From Comamonadaceae bacterium (lineage in GTDB: Bacteria; Pseudomonadota; Gammaproteobacteria; Burkholderiales; Burkholderiaceae_C): a stretch of 64,000 bases of DNA. Below are positions 42,490 through 50,636 of this stretch, piece by piece. The stretch is taken from assembly GCA_009996515.1 (NCBI GenBank), contig JAACZV010000009.1, positions 1 to 64,000 on the forward strand, given 5' to 3'. Position numbers and translations under genes: made by a program. The notes under the pieces were generated by a model. It worked only from the letters and a program-made list of their open reading frames with translations. It searched no databases and had not been told where the DNA came from. How positions within the stretch are numbered: position 1 is the first letter of the stretch; every line of letters begins with the position of its first letter.

Positions 42490-43431
42490 TCAGGCCGGCG
42501 TGTGGCCGCGCGCCGCCGGCCGGGCCGGCAGCGTCATCAACGGCTCCCGGGCCCATTCGGGCTTGGTCTCGAACAGGTGGTCGATGAAGGCGCGGGTCTT
42601 GGCCGGCATCAGCCGGCGGCTGGCGGTCAGCAGCGTCACCGGCAGCGGCTCGTATTGCCAGTCCGGCAACAGCGGCACCAGCAGGCCGGCCGCGACCTCG
42701 GTGCCGACCATGCCGGACGGGAAGCTGCCAATGCCGCCGCCCGCCCGCGTCAGGGCCAGGGCCAGGCCGATGGAGTTGACCTCCAGCGGCCCCTGCGGCC
42801 TGATCTCCGTGGTCTGGCGGCCGTTCCTCAGCACCGCCGGCATGCCCTTGGCCTGGCTCAGCACGATGAAGTCATGCTCGGCGAGATCGGCTGGCAACTG
42901 CGGGGCAGGGCGGGCCTGCAGGTAGACCGGGCTCGCATAGAGGCCGCGCTCCAGCAGCATGTACTGCCGGGCGACGAGTTCGGGCTCCTCCACGCGGCCG
43001 ATGCGCACGGCCACGTCATAGGGCTCGTTGAACAGGTCCACGCGCCGCGGCGTCGTGTCCACCTCCAGCTGCACCCGCGGGTAGCGGCGCACGAAGCGCG
43101 CAAAGCTCTCGGCCAGCACCAGCATCGCGAACTCGGCCGGCACCGACACGCGCAGCCGGCCCTGCGGCGTGGCCTCGCGCGAGGCCAGCCATTGGCGCGT
43201 CTCGGCGATGTCGTCGTCATGCCGCGCGGCGCGCTCGGCGAGCTGCTCGCCCAGCTCGGTCAGCGTCAGCCGGCTGGCGCCGGGCACGAACAGCCGCGCC
43301 CCCACGGCGGTTTCCAGCGCGCTCAGGCGCCGGCTCAGTGTGGCCTTGGGGCAGTCCAGCAGCCGCGCGGCGGCGGACAGCGATCCGGCCCGGTGCACCT
43401 GGGCCAGCAGCAGCAGGTCATCGACTTTCAT
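42490..43431 (-). CDS. LysR-family transcriptional regulator
   Basis: A 313-residue LysR regulator. The winged helix-turn-helix is at residues 1-60 (AGSLSAAARLLDCPKATLSRRLSALE); the effector-binding domain follows from about 90 (GRLRVSVPAEFAMLVLAESFARF). The C-terminus is of the AaeR/PA0477-like group often found beside pirin or quinone-related genes. It is divergent from the pirin gene with 86 bp between starts, so it probably controls pirin and perhaps the efflux operon behind it. The inducer is unknown. Confidence 0.9.
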   Translation of the reverse strand: MKVDDLLLLAQVHRAGSLSAAARLLDCPKATLSRRLSALETAVGARLFVPGASRLTLTELGEQLAERAARHDDDIAETRQWLASREATPQGRLRVSVPAEFAMLVLAESFARFVRRYPRVQLEVDTTPRRVDLFNEPYDVAVRIGRVEEPELVARQYMLLERGLYASPVYLQARPAPQLPADLAEHDFIVLSQAKGMPAVLRNGRQTTEIRPQGPLEVNSIGLALALTRAGGGIGSFPSGMVGTEVAAGLLVPLLPDWQYEPLPVTLLTASRRLMPAKTRAFIDHLFETKPEWAREPLMTLPARPAARGHTPA

Positions 43432-43517
43432 GGGCTTGTTCTGTTTCGTTTCCGGAACGGTGCATTTGAATTTTGCGCCTATTCGCAGGAAATGGAACTC
43501 TCTACAGTGCGCCCACC

Positions 43518-44321
43518 ATGCCGACCCGCCATCTCCTGCCCGCCCAGGCGCACCGCATAGGCTCGGGCTTTCGGGCCGAGGGCTGGCGCGAGCCGCTGGC
43601 GCTGCTGGACCCCTTCATCATGGTGGACCACTTCCGCATGAGCGAGGCGGTGTTCGCCCCCCATCCCCACGCCGGCTTCTCGGCCGTGACCTATCTGTTC
43701 GACGACTCGGCCACCGGACTGATCGGCCGCGATTCGCTGGGCGGCGAACACGAAATTGCGCCCGGCGGCCTGCACTGGACGCTGGCCGGCCGCGGCCTCA
43801 TGCACGACGAGTTCCCCATGCAGTCCGGCCGCGAGGCCCATGGGCTGCAGATCTTCGTCAACCTGCCGGCGCCGCAGAAGCTGTGCGAGCCCGCCGTCAT
43901 GCATCTGGCCGCCGGGCAGATGCCGCGCCGCCAGGGCGCGGGCTGGCGGGCCGTGCAGGTCTTCGGCGGCGACGCCCCGCTGGCGCTGCCCTGGCCCGCG
44001 GCGCTGGCCATCGTCGACCTCGAGGCCGGCGCCAGCTACCAGCCCGAGCTGGCGGACGGCGAGCAGGGCTTCGCCATCGTCATTCACGGCAGCGCGCAGG
44101 CCTCGGGCCTGGCCCTGGGCGCCGGCCAGGCGCTGGCCGGGCCGGCCCTCATCCAGGCCGGCGAGGCCTCTCGGCTGGCCTGCTTCAGCGGCCGGCCGCT
44201 GCGCGAGCCGCTGGTGCGCCATGGCCCGTTCGCGATGAGCGACGAGGGCCAGGTCGTCGCCGCGCTGCAGCGCTTCCAGGCCGGCGGCATGGGCCGCCTC
44301 TGCTCACGCTCCAACCCCTGA
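43518..44321 (+). CDS. Pirin family protein
   Basis: A 267-residue bicupin. The metal-binding residues of pirins are visible as HPHAGFSAVTYL (His pair) and GRGLMHDEFP (His and Glu of the second pair). Bacterial pirins such as YhhW act as quercetinases or as metal-dependent regulators. The LVDPFIMVDHF-like start (LLDPFIMVDHFRM) and the C-terminal second cupin are complete. It lies between the divergent LysR gene and the emrA-emrB-OMF operon; the 36-bp gap to emrA suggests possible co-transcription. Confidence 0.9.
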   Translation: MPTRHLLPAQAHRIGSGFRAEGWREPLALLDPFIMVDHFRMSEAVFAPHPHAGFSAVTYLFDDSATGLIGRDSLGGEHEIAPGGLHWTLAGRGLMHDEFPMQSGREAHGLQIFVNLPAPQKLCEPAVMHLAAGQMPRRQGAGWRAVQVFGGDAPLALPWPAALAIVDLEAGASYQPELADGEQGFAIVIHGSAQASGLALGAGQALAGPALIQAGEASRLACFSGRPLREPLVRHGPFAMSDEGQVVAALQRFQAGGMGRLCSRSNP

Positions 44322-44357
44322 ACCCTCCCGCACGTCATTGACAAACAGGAACTCCAA

Positions 44358-45455
44358 ATGAACGCACCCCAGGACAACGCCGCCGCGCCCCAAGCCGCCG
44401 GGAATGGCAAGAAAGGCCCGCCGCTGCCGCTGCTGGTCATCGGCGCGCTGCTGCTGGTGGGCGGCATCGGCCTGGGCGGCCGCATGTGGTGGCGCAGCCA
44501 GCACCTGGTGGAGACCGACAACGCCTTCGTCGCCGGCCGCATCCACCCGGTCGCCACGCGCGTGGCCGGCGTCGTCACCGAGATGCACATGCAGGACAAC
44601 GCCGTCGTCAAGGCCGGCGACCTGCTGCTGCGCCTGGACCCGGCCGATGCCGCCGTGCAGGTCGAGCGGCTGAAGGCCCAGATCGCCCAGGCCGACGCGG
44701 CCATCGCGACCAGCGCGGCGCAGGTCGCCCAGGCGCGCGCCCAGGCGGCCGTCACCGCCTCGCAGGTCACGCAGGCCGAGGCCGTGCTGGCCCGCACCGA
44801 GCTGGATGCCAAGCGCAGCCAGGCCTTGTTCGGCGCCGAGCTGCGCGCCACCAGCAAGCAGGAGCTGGACGCGGCCCTGGCCGCCCGCGACGTGGCCCGT
44901 GCCGACCTGGCCGCCCGCAAGGCCGGCGCCAGCGCGGCCCGGGAGGCCGTGGCCGCCGCCGAGAGCGCCCGCCAGTCCGCCGCCGCGCAGAAGAGCGCGA
45001 CGCTGGCCCAGCTCAAGGACGCGCAGAACCAGCTGGGCTATGTGGAGCTGCGCGCCGCCAGCGACGGCCGCATCGGCAAGCGCACGGTGGAGGTGGGCCA
45101 GCGCGTGCAGCCGGGCCAGCAGCTCGCCGCCATCGTCGAGCCCGAGACCTGGATCGTCGCCAACTTCAAGGAGACCCAGCTGGCCCGCATGAAGCCGGGC
45201 CAGAAGGCCCATGTGAAGGTCGATGCCTTCCCAGGCCAGGACTTGCTGGCCCGCGTGGACAGCTTCGCCCCCGCCTCGGGCGCCAGCTTCGCGCTGCTGC
45301 CGCCGGACAACGCGACCGGCAACTTCACCAAGATCGTGCAGCGCGTGCCGGTCAAGCTGGTCTTCGAGGCCGACAGCCTGAAGCAGCTGGGCGAGCAGGC
45401 CGCGCGCATCGTGCCGGGCCTGTCGCTGCAGGTCGAGGTCGAGATCGCCCCTTGA
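44358..45455 (+). CDS. emrA: HlyD/EmrA-type membrane fusion protein of an efflux pump
   Basis: A 365-residue periplasmic adaptor. One N-terminal membrane anchor (LPLLVIGALLLVGGIGLGG) is followed by a biotinyl-lipoyl half (VETDNAFVAGRIHPVATRVAGVV), an alanine/glutamine-rich alpha-helical hairpin (about 100-225), the second lipoyl half (LGYVELRAASDGRIGKRTVEVGQRV) and a beta-barrel. It should bridge EmrB and the outer-membrane channel encoded downstream. AGGA precedes the ATG; 7 bp separate it from emrB. Confidence 0.92.
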   Translation: MNAPQDNAAAPQAAGNGKKGPPLPLLVIGALLLVGGIGLGGRMWWRSQHLVETDNAFVAGRIHPVATRVAGVVTEMHMQDNAVVKAGDLLLRLDPADAAVQVERLKAQIAQADAAIATSAAQVAQARAQAAVTASQVTQAEAVLARTELDAKRSQALFGAELRATSKQELDAALAARDVARADLAARKAGASAAREAVAAAESARQSAAAQKSATLAQLKDAQNQLGYVELRAASDGRIGKRTVEVGQRVQPGQQLAAIVEPETWIVANFKETQLARMKPGQKAHVKVDAFPGQDLLARVDSFAPASGASFALLPPDNATGNFTKIVQRVPVKLVFEADSLKQLGEQAARIVPGLSLQVEVEIAP

Positions 45456-45462
45456 GCCCGCG

Positions 45463-47043
45463 ATGAGCCCCGTTTACCTGCCCCCGCCGCCCGGCAGCAA
45501 GGTGCCGCTGCGCACCTGGCTGGCCGTGCTGGCCAGCCTGCTGGGCGCCTTCATGGCGGTGCTGGACATCGCCATCACCAACTCCTCGCTGAAGGAAATC
45601 CTGGGCGCGCTGTCGGCCACGCAGGAGGAGGGCTCCTGGATCTCCAGCGCCTACCTCGTGGCCGAGATCGTCGTCATCCCGCTGGCCGGCTTCCTGGCCG
45701 CGGTGTTCTCGACGCGCCGCTACCTGGTCGTCAACGTCGCGCTGTTCCTCGTCTTCAGCACGCTGTGCGGCATGGCCTGGAGCCTGGAGAGCATGATCGC
45801 CTTCCGCGCCGCCCAGGGCTTCACGGGCGGCGTCATGATCCCGATGGCGATGACGCTGGTCACGCGCAAGCTGCCGCTGAACAAGCGCCCCGTGGGCCTG
45901 GCCCTGTTCGGCATGACCGCGACGCTGGCGCCCACGCTGGGCCCCACCTTCGGCGGCTACCTGACCGAGCTCTACGGCTGGCCCAGCATCTTCTACATCA
46001 ACTGGGTGCCGGGCGTGCTGCTGATGCTGGGCGTGAGCTTCGGCCTGGACAAGGAGCCCATGAACCTGCGGCTGCTGCGCGACGTGGACTGGTGGGGCAT
46101 CCTGTTCATGGCGCTGGGCCTGGGGTCGCTGACCGCGATGCTGGAGGAGGGCAATGCCAAGGACTGGTTCCAGAGCCCCTTCATCATCACGGCCGCCGTG
46201 CTGGCCGTGGTGGGCCTCTACGGCTGGGCCTGGCGCGGCCTGACGCGCCGCAACACCTTCATCGACCTGCACATCCTGGGCCGGCCCAGCTTCCTGATCG
46301 CCGCCGTCATCGCGTTCACGACCGGCATGGGCCTCTACGGCTCGGCCTTCATCCTGCCGCTGTACCTGGGCCAGATCGCGAACTACACGCCCATGCAGAT
46401 CGGCCTGGTCATCATGTGGATGGGCCTGCCGCAGCTCTTCATCATGCCGTTCGCGGCCAAGCTGTCCACCAAGCTGGACAACCGCGTGATGATGAGCGCG
46501 GGCCTGGCGCTGTTCGCGGCGTCCTGCTTCATGAACACGCACATGAGCGCCGACACGGCCGGCCCCGAGCTGATCGCCGCCCAGGTGGTGCGCGCGCTGG
46601 GCCAGCCGCTGATCATGATCACGCTGACCAACTTCGCCATCAACGGCATCCCGCCCCAGCTGCTGCCCAGCGCCTCGGGCATGTTCAACATGATGCGCAA
46701 CCTCGGCGGCTCGGTCGGCATCGCCGTGCTGGCCACGCTGCTGACCAACCGCGAGCACCTGCACAGCGCCCGCGTCGGCGAGGCCGTCAGCCTCTACGAC
46801 CCGGCCACCCAGGCGCGGCTGGACGCGTTGGCCGCCAACTTCGCGTCCAAGGGCTTCGATGCCACGGCGGCGCAGGACATGGCGATCAAGGCGCTGGACG
46901 GCGTGGTGCGCCGCGACAGCTATGTGATGGCCTACAACGACGCCTTCCTGGTGTTGGGGCTGGCGCTGCTGGCCTGCGTGGCCATCGTCTGGCTCAGCAA
47001 GAAGGTGCTCGGCGGCACCGCCAGCGCGGAGGCCGCCCACTGA
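45463..47043 (+). CDS. emrB: DHA2-family MFS multidrug efflux transporter EmrB
   Basis: A 526-residue proton-coupled exporter with 14 predicted membrane segments, the DHA2 length. It carries the N-terminal motif LLGAFMAVLDIAITNSSLKEI, the typical SWISSAYLVAEI, and motif C-like FGMTATLAPTLGPTFGGYL. Paired with EmrA and the outer-membrane factor it would expel hydrophobic or phenolic compounds directly across both membranes. The substrate cannot be read from the sequence. A hairpin repeat separates it from the third gene. Confidence 0.93.
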   Translation: MSPVYLPPPPGSKVPLRTWLAVLASLLGAFMAVLDIAITNSSLKEILGALSATQEEGSWISSAYLVAEIVVIPLAGFLAAVFSTRRYLVVNVALFLVFSTLCGMAWSLESMIAFRAAQGFTGGVMIPMAMTLVTRKLPLNKRPVGLALFGMTATLAPTLGPTFGGYLTELYGWPSIFYINWVPGVLLMLGVSFGLDKEPMNLRLLRDVDWWGILFMALGLGSLTAMLEEGNAKDWFQSPFIITAAVLAVVGLYGWAWRGLTRRNTFIDLHILGRPSFLIAAVIAFTTGMGLYGSAFILPLYLGQIANYTPMQIGLVIMWMGLPQLFIMPFAAKLSTKLDNRVMMSAGLALFAASCFMNTHMSADTAGPELIAAQVVRALGQPLIMITLTNFAINGIPPQLLPSASGMFNMMRNLGGSVGIAVLATLLTNREHLHSARVGEAVSLYDPATQARLDALAANFASKGFDATAAQDMAIKALDGVVRRDSYVMAYNDAFLVLGLALLACVAIVWLSKKVLGGTASAEAAH

Positions 47044-47102
47044 TGGCTCACCCCCGTTGCGCTTCGCGCTCCCCCTCAAGGGAGCGCAGCCGGTGGGCCA
47101 TG
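47043..47102. repeat. REP-like hairpin between emrB and the outer-membrane factor gene
   Basis: The outer arms ATGGCTCACC and GGTGGGCCAT are inverted with one mismatch. The core GCGCTTCGCGCTCCCCCTCA forms the inner hairpin CGCTCCC/GGGAGCG. The type, CCGTTGCGCTTCGCGCTCCCCCTCAAGG when read along, is in my experience a frequent intergenic repeat in Comamonadaceae and relatives. Confidence 0.65.
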
Positions 47103-47123
47103 CACTCTCGTTTGGAGATTGAG

Positions 47124-48539
47124 ATGAATGCAAAGTTCTCGTTGTCGCTGCTCTTGACGGCATCTCTGGCGGCCTGCACGACGCTGGGGCCCAACTACCA
47201 GGCCCCCGCAGCCCAGGCGCCCGCCGCCTACCGCGCCGCCGCGCCTGCGGCCGGCGCCGAGCTGCAGCGCGACTGGTGGCTGATGTTCGGCGACGCCCAG
47301 CTCAACGCGCTGCAGGCGCAGGCCCTGCAGGCCGCGCCGACGCTGGCCGCCGCGGCCGCGCGCATCGAGCGGGCCCGTGCCGTCTACGGCGCGACCCGGG
47401 CCGACGAGCGGCCGCGCCTGGACCTCGGCGCCAACGAGACCGGCCTGCGCACCTCGGCCAAGTCGGTGACGACGCCCGTGCTGGGCGGCCAGGCCGTCAC
47501 CTTCGAGGGCTGGCAGACCACCGTGCAGGCCAACCTCGCGTGGGAGATCGACCTGTGGGGCCGCGTGAAGCGCCAGGCCGAGGCCGCGCAGGCCCAGCTC
47601 GACGGCGCCACGCTGGACGCCGCCGCCGCCCGCGTCGCGCTGACGGCCGACGTGGCCGCCGCCTACTGGCAGTGGCGGGCGCTGGCCGACGAGGCCGCCG
47701 CGCTGCAGCGCCTGCGCGACAGCCGCGCCCAGGCCTTCCGCGTCGCGCAGACCCGCTTCGACGCCGGCGCCTCGACGACGCAGGACCTGGAGCGCGTGCG
47801 TGCCGAGCTGGCCGCGGCGGACGCCGACGTCGCCGACCTGCCGCGCCGCCAGGCCCTGGTGCTGAACCAGCTCGCCGCGCTGACCGGCCAGCCCGCCGCC
47901 GGGCTGAAGCTGCAGGCCGCGCCGCTCACCAAGCCGCCGGCCATACGCGCCGGCCTGCCGTCCGAGCTGCTGCAGCGCCGCCCCGACCTGGCCCAGAGCC
48001 TGGCGCAGCTGCATGCCGCCACCGCCCAGGTGGGCATCGCCGAGGCGGCGTTCTATCCGTCCATCCGCCTGACCGGCAGCTTCGGCTACCAGAGCCAGGA
48101 CCTCAGCGACCTGATCTCCGCGCCGGCCCGCCTCTACAACTTCGGCCCCAGCATCTCGCTGCCCCTCTTCGAAGGCGGCAGGAACAAGGCCAACCTGGCC
48201 GGGGCCAAGGCCCAGGTGGACGAATCCCTCGCGGCCTTCCGCGGCCGCATGCTGCAGGCACTGCGCGAGGTGGACGATGCACTGGCCGAGCTGCAGGGCC
48301 GCGCCGCCGTCGTGGACGCGCAGAACCGCACGCTGGCGTCCAGCACCGAGGCGCTGAAGGTGGCGCAAAGCCGCTACGACCAGGGCGCCGTCAGCTACCT
48401 GGACGTCACCGAGGCCCAGCGCACGCCGCTGGCCACCGAGCGCGCGCTGGCCCAGCTGCGCGGCGCGCAGTGGGCCGCGACGGCTCAGCTCGTCAAGGCG
48501 CTGGGCGGCGGCTGGAGTGCCCAGGCCGGCGGCGGCTGA
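47124..48539 (+). CDS. Outer-membrane efflux lipoprotein (NodT/OprM family)
   Basis: A 471-residue TolC-like outer-membrane factor. Lipobox LAAC puts the lipidated Cys at 18. The mature protein starts TTLGPNYQAP, the hallmark of the NodT group, and has the two repeated halves of the family (LNALQAQALQAAPTLAAAAARIERAR; AQVGIAEAAFYPSIRLTGSFGY in the second). The ATG at 47124 has GGAG 7 nt upstream. It completes the EmrAB pump. The 80-bp gap to emrB contains a hairpin repeat that could tune its expression. Confidence 0.93.
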   Translation: MNAKFSLSLLLTASLAACTTLGPNYQAPAAQAPAAYRAAAPAAGAELQRDWWLMFGDAQLNALQAQALQAAPTLAAAAARIERARAVYGATRADERPRLDLGANETGLRTSAKSVTTPVLGGQAVTFEGWQTTVQANLAWEIDLWGRVKRQAEAAQAQLDGATLDAAAARVALTADVAAAYWQWRALADEAAALQRLRDSRAQAFRVAQTRFDAGASTTQDLERVRAELAAADADVADLPRRQALVLNQLAALTGQPAAGLKLQAAPLTKPPAIRAGLPSELLQRRPDLAQSLAQLHAATAQVGIAEAAFYPSIRLTGSFGYQSQDLSDLISAPARLYNFGPSISLPLFEGGRNKANLAGAKAQVDESLAAFRGRMLQALREVDDALAELQGRAAVVDAQNRTLASSTEALKVAQSRYDQGAVSYLDVTEAQRTPLATERALAQLRGAQWAATAQLVKALGGGWSAQAGGG

Positions 48540-48597
48540 GCGCCTACAGCGCCCACAATGCACCGGGCGCCGTCGCGCCATCCCGGAGGTCTCCGCC

Positions 48598-48993
48598 ATG
48601 CGAGTCGTCTTCCTGTATGCGGCCCTGCTGTCGCTGCTGTTCGTGGGGCTCAGCGTGCGCACGCTGAGCCTGCGCCGCCGCTTGCGGATCGCGATCGGCG
48701 ACAGCGGCAACACGGCCATGCTGCGTGCCATGCGCGTGCACGCCAACTTCGCGGAGTACGTGCCGCTGGCCCTGCTGACGCTCTACTTCGTCGAGCTGTC
48801 GGGGGCCGGCCGCGGCCTGGTGCACCTGCTGGGCCTGGCGCTGCTGGCGGGGCGCGTCCTGCATGCCTACGGCGTCAGCCAGCCCGACGAGAACTACCGC
48901 TTCCGCGTCGCCGGCATGGCGCTGACCTTCGCCTGCCTCGTGGCGGCCGGCCTGCGCCTGCTCTACGCCTACGGCATGGGCATCGCCGCCTGA
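48598..48993 (+). CDS. MAPEG family membrane protein
   Basis: A 131-residue protein with four predicted membrane helices. The conserved MAPEG segment is MRVHANFAEYVPLALLTLYFVEL, followed by GRVLHAYGVS. It is similar in size to E. coli YecN. Eukaryotic relatives are glutathione-dependent enzymes; the bacterial function is unknown. GGAGGT precedes the ATG at 48598. It stands alone after the efflux operon, followed by the cupin gene. Confidence 0.88.
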   Translation: MRVVFLYAALLSLLFVGLSVRTLSLRRRLRIAIGDSGNTAMLRAMRVHANFAEYVPLALLTLYFVELSGAGRGLVHLLGLALLAGRVLHAYGVSQPDENYRFRVAGMALTFACLVAAGLRLLYAYGMGIAA

Positions 48994-49026
48994 CGCTTCG
49001 AGGCCCGCCAGGCGCATACTCCGCGC

Positions 49027-49356
49027 ATGGCCATCACCCATGCCCAACCCGGTCAGGCCGTCGACGTGCGGCCGCTGGGCGCCGGTCTCGCCCAGGCGAA
49101 GACGACGGCCCTCTTCAAGTCGTTCGACCTCGAGGTCATGCGGCTGGTGCTGATGGCGGGCAAGTCATTGCCGCCGCACAGCGTGCCCGGCGAGATCACG
49201 GTGCATTGCCTCGAGGGCGCGCTGGTGGTCACGGCCGAGGGCCGCTCGCACGCGCTGGCCGCGGGGCAGCTGCTCTACCTGGCCGGTGGCGTGGTGCACG
49301 GCGTCACGGCCGTCGAGGACGCCTCGGCCCTCGTGACCATCGCGCTGCGCCGTTAG
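49027..49356 (+). CDS. Small cupin-domain protein
   Basis: A 109-residue single cupin. The motif-1-like LPPHSVPGEITVHCLEG and motif-2-like LAAGQLLYLAGGVVHGV carry two histidines that could bind metal. No enzyme assignment is possible from such a short protein. Its stop overlaps the stop of convergent waaA by three bases (49353-49356). The gene starts 33 bp after the MAPEG gene and may be co-transcribed with it. Confidence 0.78.
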   Translation: MAITHAQPGQAVDVRPLGAGLAQAKTTALFKSFDLEVMRLVLMAGKSLPPHSVPGEITVHCLEGALVVTAEGRSHALAAGQLLYLAGGVVHGVTAVEDASALVTIALRR

Positions 49357-50636
49357 GACCCGACGCCGCCAGCCAGCGGCAGGATGGCCGCCGCCATGCG
49401 CGCCGCGGCGCCGCGATGGGCGGCGGAGAAGGCGAGGGCGTTGCGGCTCATCCCGTCGCGCGCCGCGGCGTCCGCGCACAGCGCCAGGCCTTGCGAGACG
49501 GCGTCGGCCAGCGTCGCGCAGCGCTGCGCCGCACCCGCCGCCAGCGCCAGCGCCGTTGCCTCGGCGAAATTGAAGGTGTGGGGCCCGGCCAGCACCGGGC
49601 AGCCGCAGGCCGCCGCCTCGATGAGGTTCTGGCCGCCCAGCGGCTCGAAGCTACCGCCCAGCAGCGCGACGCCGGCCAGGCCGTAGTACAGCGGCATCTC
49701 GCGCATGGAGTCGCCCAGCCAGACGTCGGCGGCCAGCGCCTCGGCCGGCGGTTCAGCACGCCAGCTGCTGCGCCTGGCCAGCCTCAGCCCCGAGGCTTGG
49801 ATCAGGCCGGCAATCTCGTCGAAGCGCTGCGGGTGGCGCGGCACGATGGCCAGCAGCGGGCGTGGGGCCGGCTGCTTCAGCCACTCGTCCAGCAGCGCCT
49901 TCTCCTCGCCCTCGCGGCTGACGGTCAGCATCAGCACCGGCCGGCCCAGCCGCGCCGCCCAGGCCTGGCCGCGGGCGATCAGGGCCGGGTCCACGGCGAT
50001 GTCGTACTTCAGGTTGCCGGCCACCTCGACGCGCGCCGTGCCCATGGCGCGTATGCGCGCGGCATCGGCCTCGGTCTGCGCCAGCGCTAGCGCCATGCGC
50101 CGCGCCGCGGGGCCCAGCAGCGCAGCGAAGCGCCGCCCCTGGCGCAGGCTCTTCTCGGACAGCCGGGCATTGGCCAGCACCATGCCGATGCCGGCCCGTT
50201 GCGCCTCGCGCTGCAGCACGGGCCAGACCTCGGTTTCCATCAGCACGCCCAGCCGAGGCCGCCAATGGCGCAGGAAGCGGCGCACCGCGCCGGGCGTGTC
50301 ATAGGGCAGCCAGGTCTGGGCGTCGCCGTCGCGCAGCAGCGCCTGGCCGGCCTCGCGGCCGGTGGCGGTGGAATGGGTCAGCAGAATGCGCAGGCCCGGG
50401 TCGCGCTCGCGCAGCGCGGCAATCAGCGCGCTGGCCGCCCGCGTCTCGCCCAGCGACACGGCATGGATCCACAGCCGGCCGGGAGCCGGCCTGCCCTTGA
50501 ACAGGCCCAGCCGCTGGCCCAGCGCCTGCCGGTACAGCGGCTCCTTGGCGCCGCGGCGCCACAGGCGCAACAGGTAGAACGGCGTCAGCAGCCGCAGCGC
50601 GGCCGCGTACAGGGCCAGCGCCAGGCCTTCGGGCAT
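49353..50636 (-). CDS. waaA: 3-deoxy-D-manno-octulosonic acid (Kdo) transferase
   Basis: A 427-residue inner-membrane-associated GT30 glycosyltransferase adding Kdo to lipid A precursor. The N-terminal hydrophobic stretch ALALYAAALRLLTPFYLLRLW anchors it. The catalytic Glu is in HAVSLGETRA (family motif). Donor-binding blocks are METEVWPVLQREAQRAGIGMVLANARLSEKS (split here across the middle), LLAIVPRHPQRFDEI and GGSFEPLGGQNLIEAAACGCPV. It follows the phosphomannomutase gene with a TGATG overlap (50634-50638), so the two are coupled. Confidence 0.94.
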   Translation of the reverse strand: MPEGLALALYAAALRLLTPFYLLRLWRRGAKEPLYRQALGQRLGLFKGRPAPGRLWIHAVSLGETRAASALIAALRERDPGLRILLTHSTATGREAGQALLRDGDAQTWLPYDTPGAVRRFLRHWRPRLGVLMETEVWPVLQREAQRAGIGMVLANARLSEKSLRQGRRFAALLGPAARRMALALAQTEADAARIRAMGTARVEVAGNLKYDIAVDPALIARGQAWAARLGRPVLMLTVSREGEEKALLDEWLKQPAPRPLLAIVPRHPQRFDEIAGLIQASGLRLARRSSWRAEPPAEALAADVWLGDSMREMPLYYGLAGVALLGGSFEPLGGQNLIEAAACGCPVLAGPHTFNFAEATALALAAGAAQRCATLADAVSQGLALCADAAARDGMSRNALAFSAAHRGAAARMAAAILPLAGGVGS

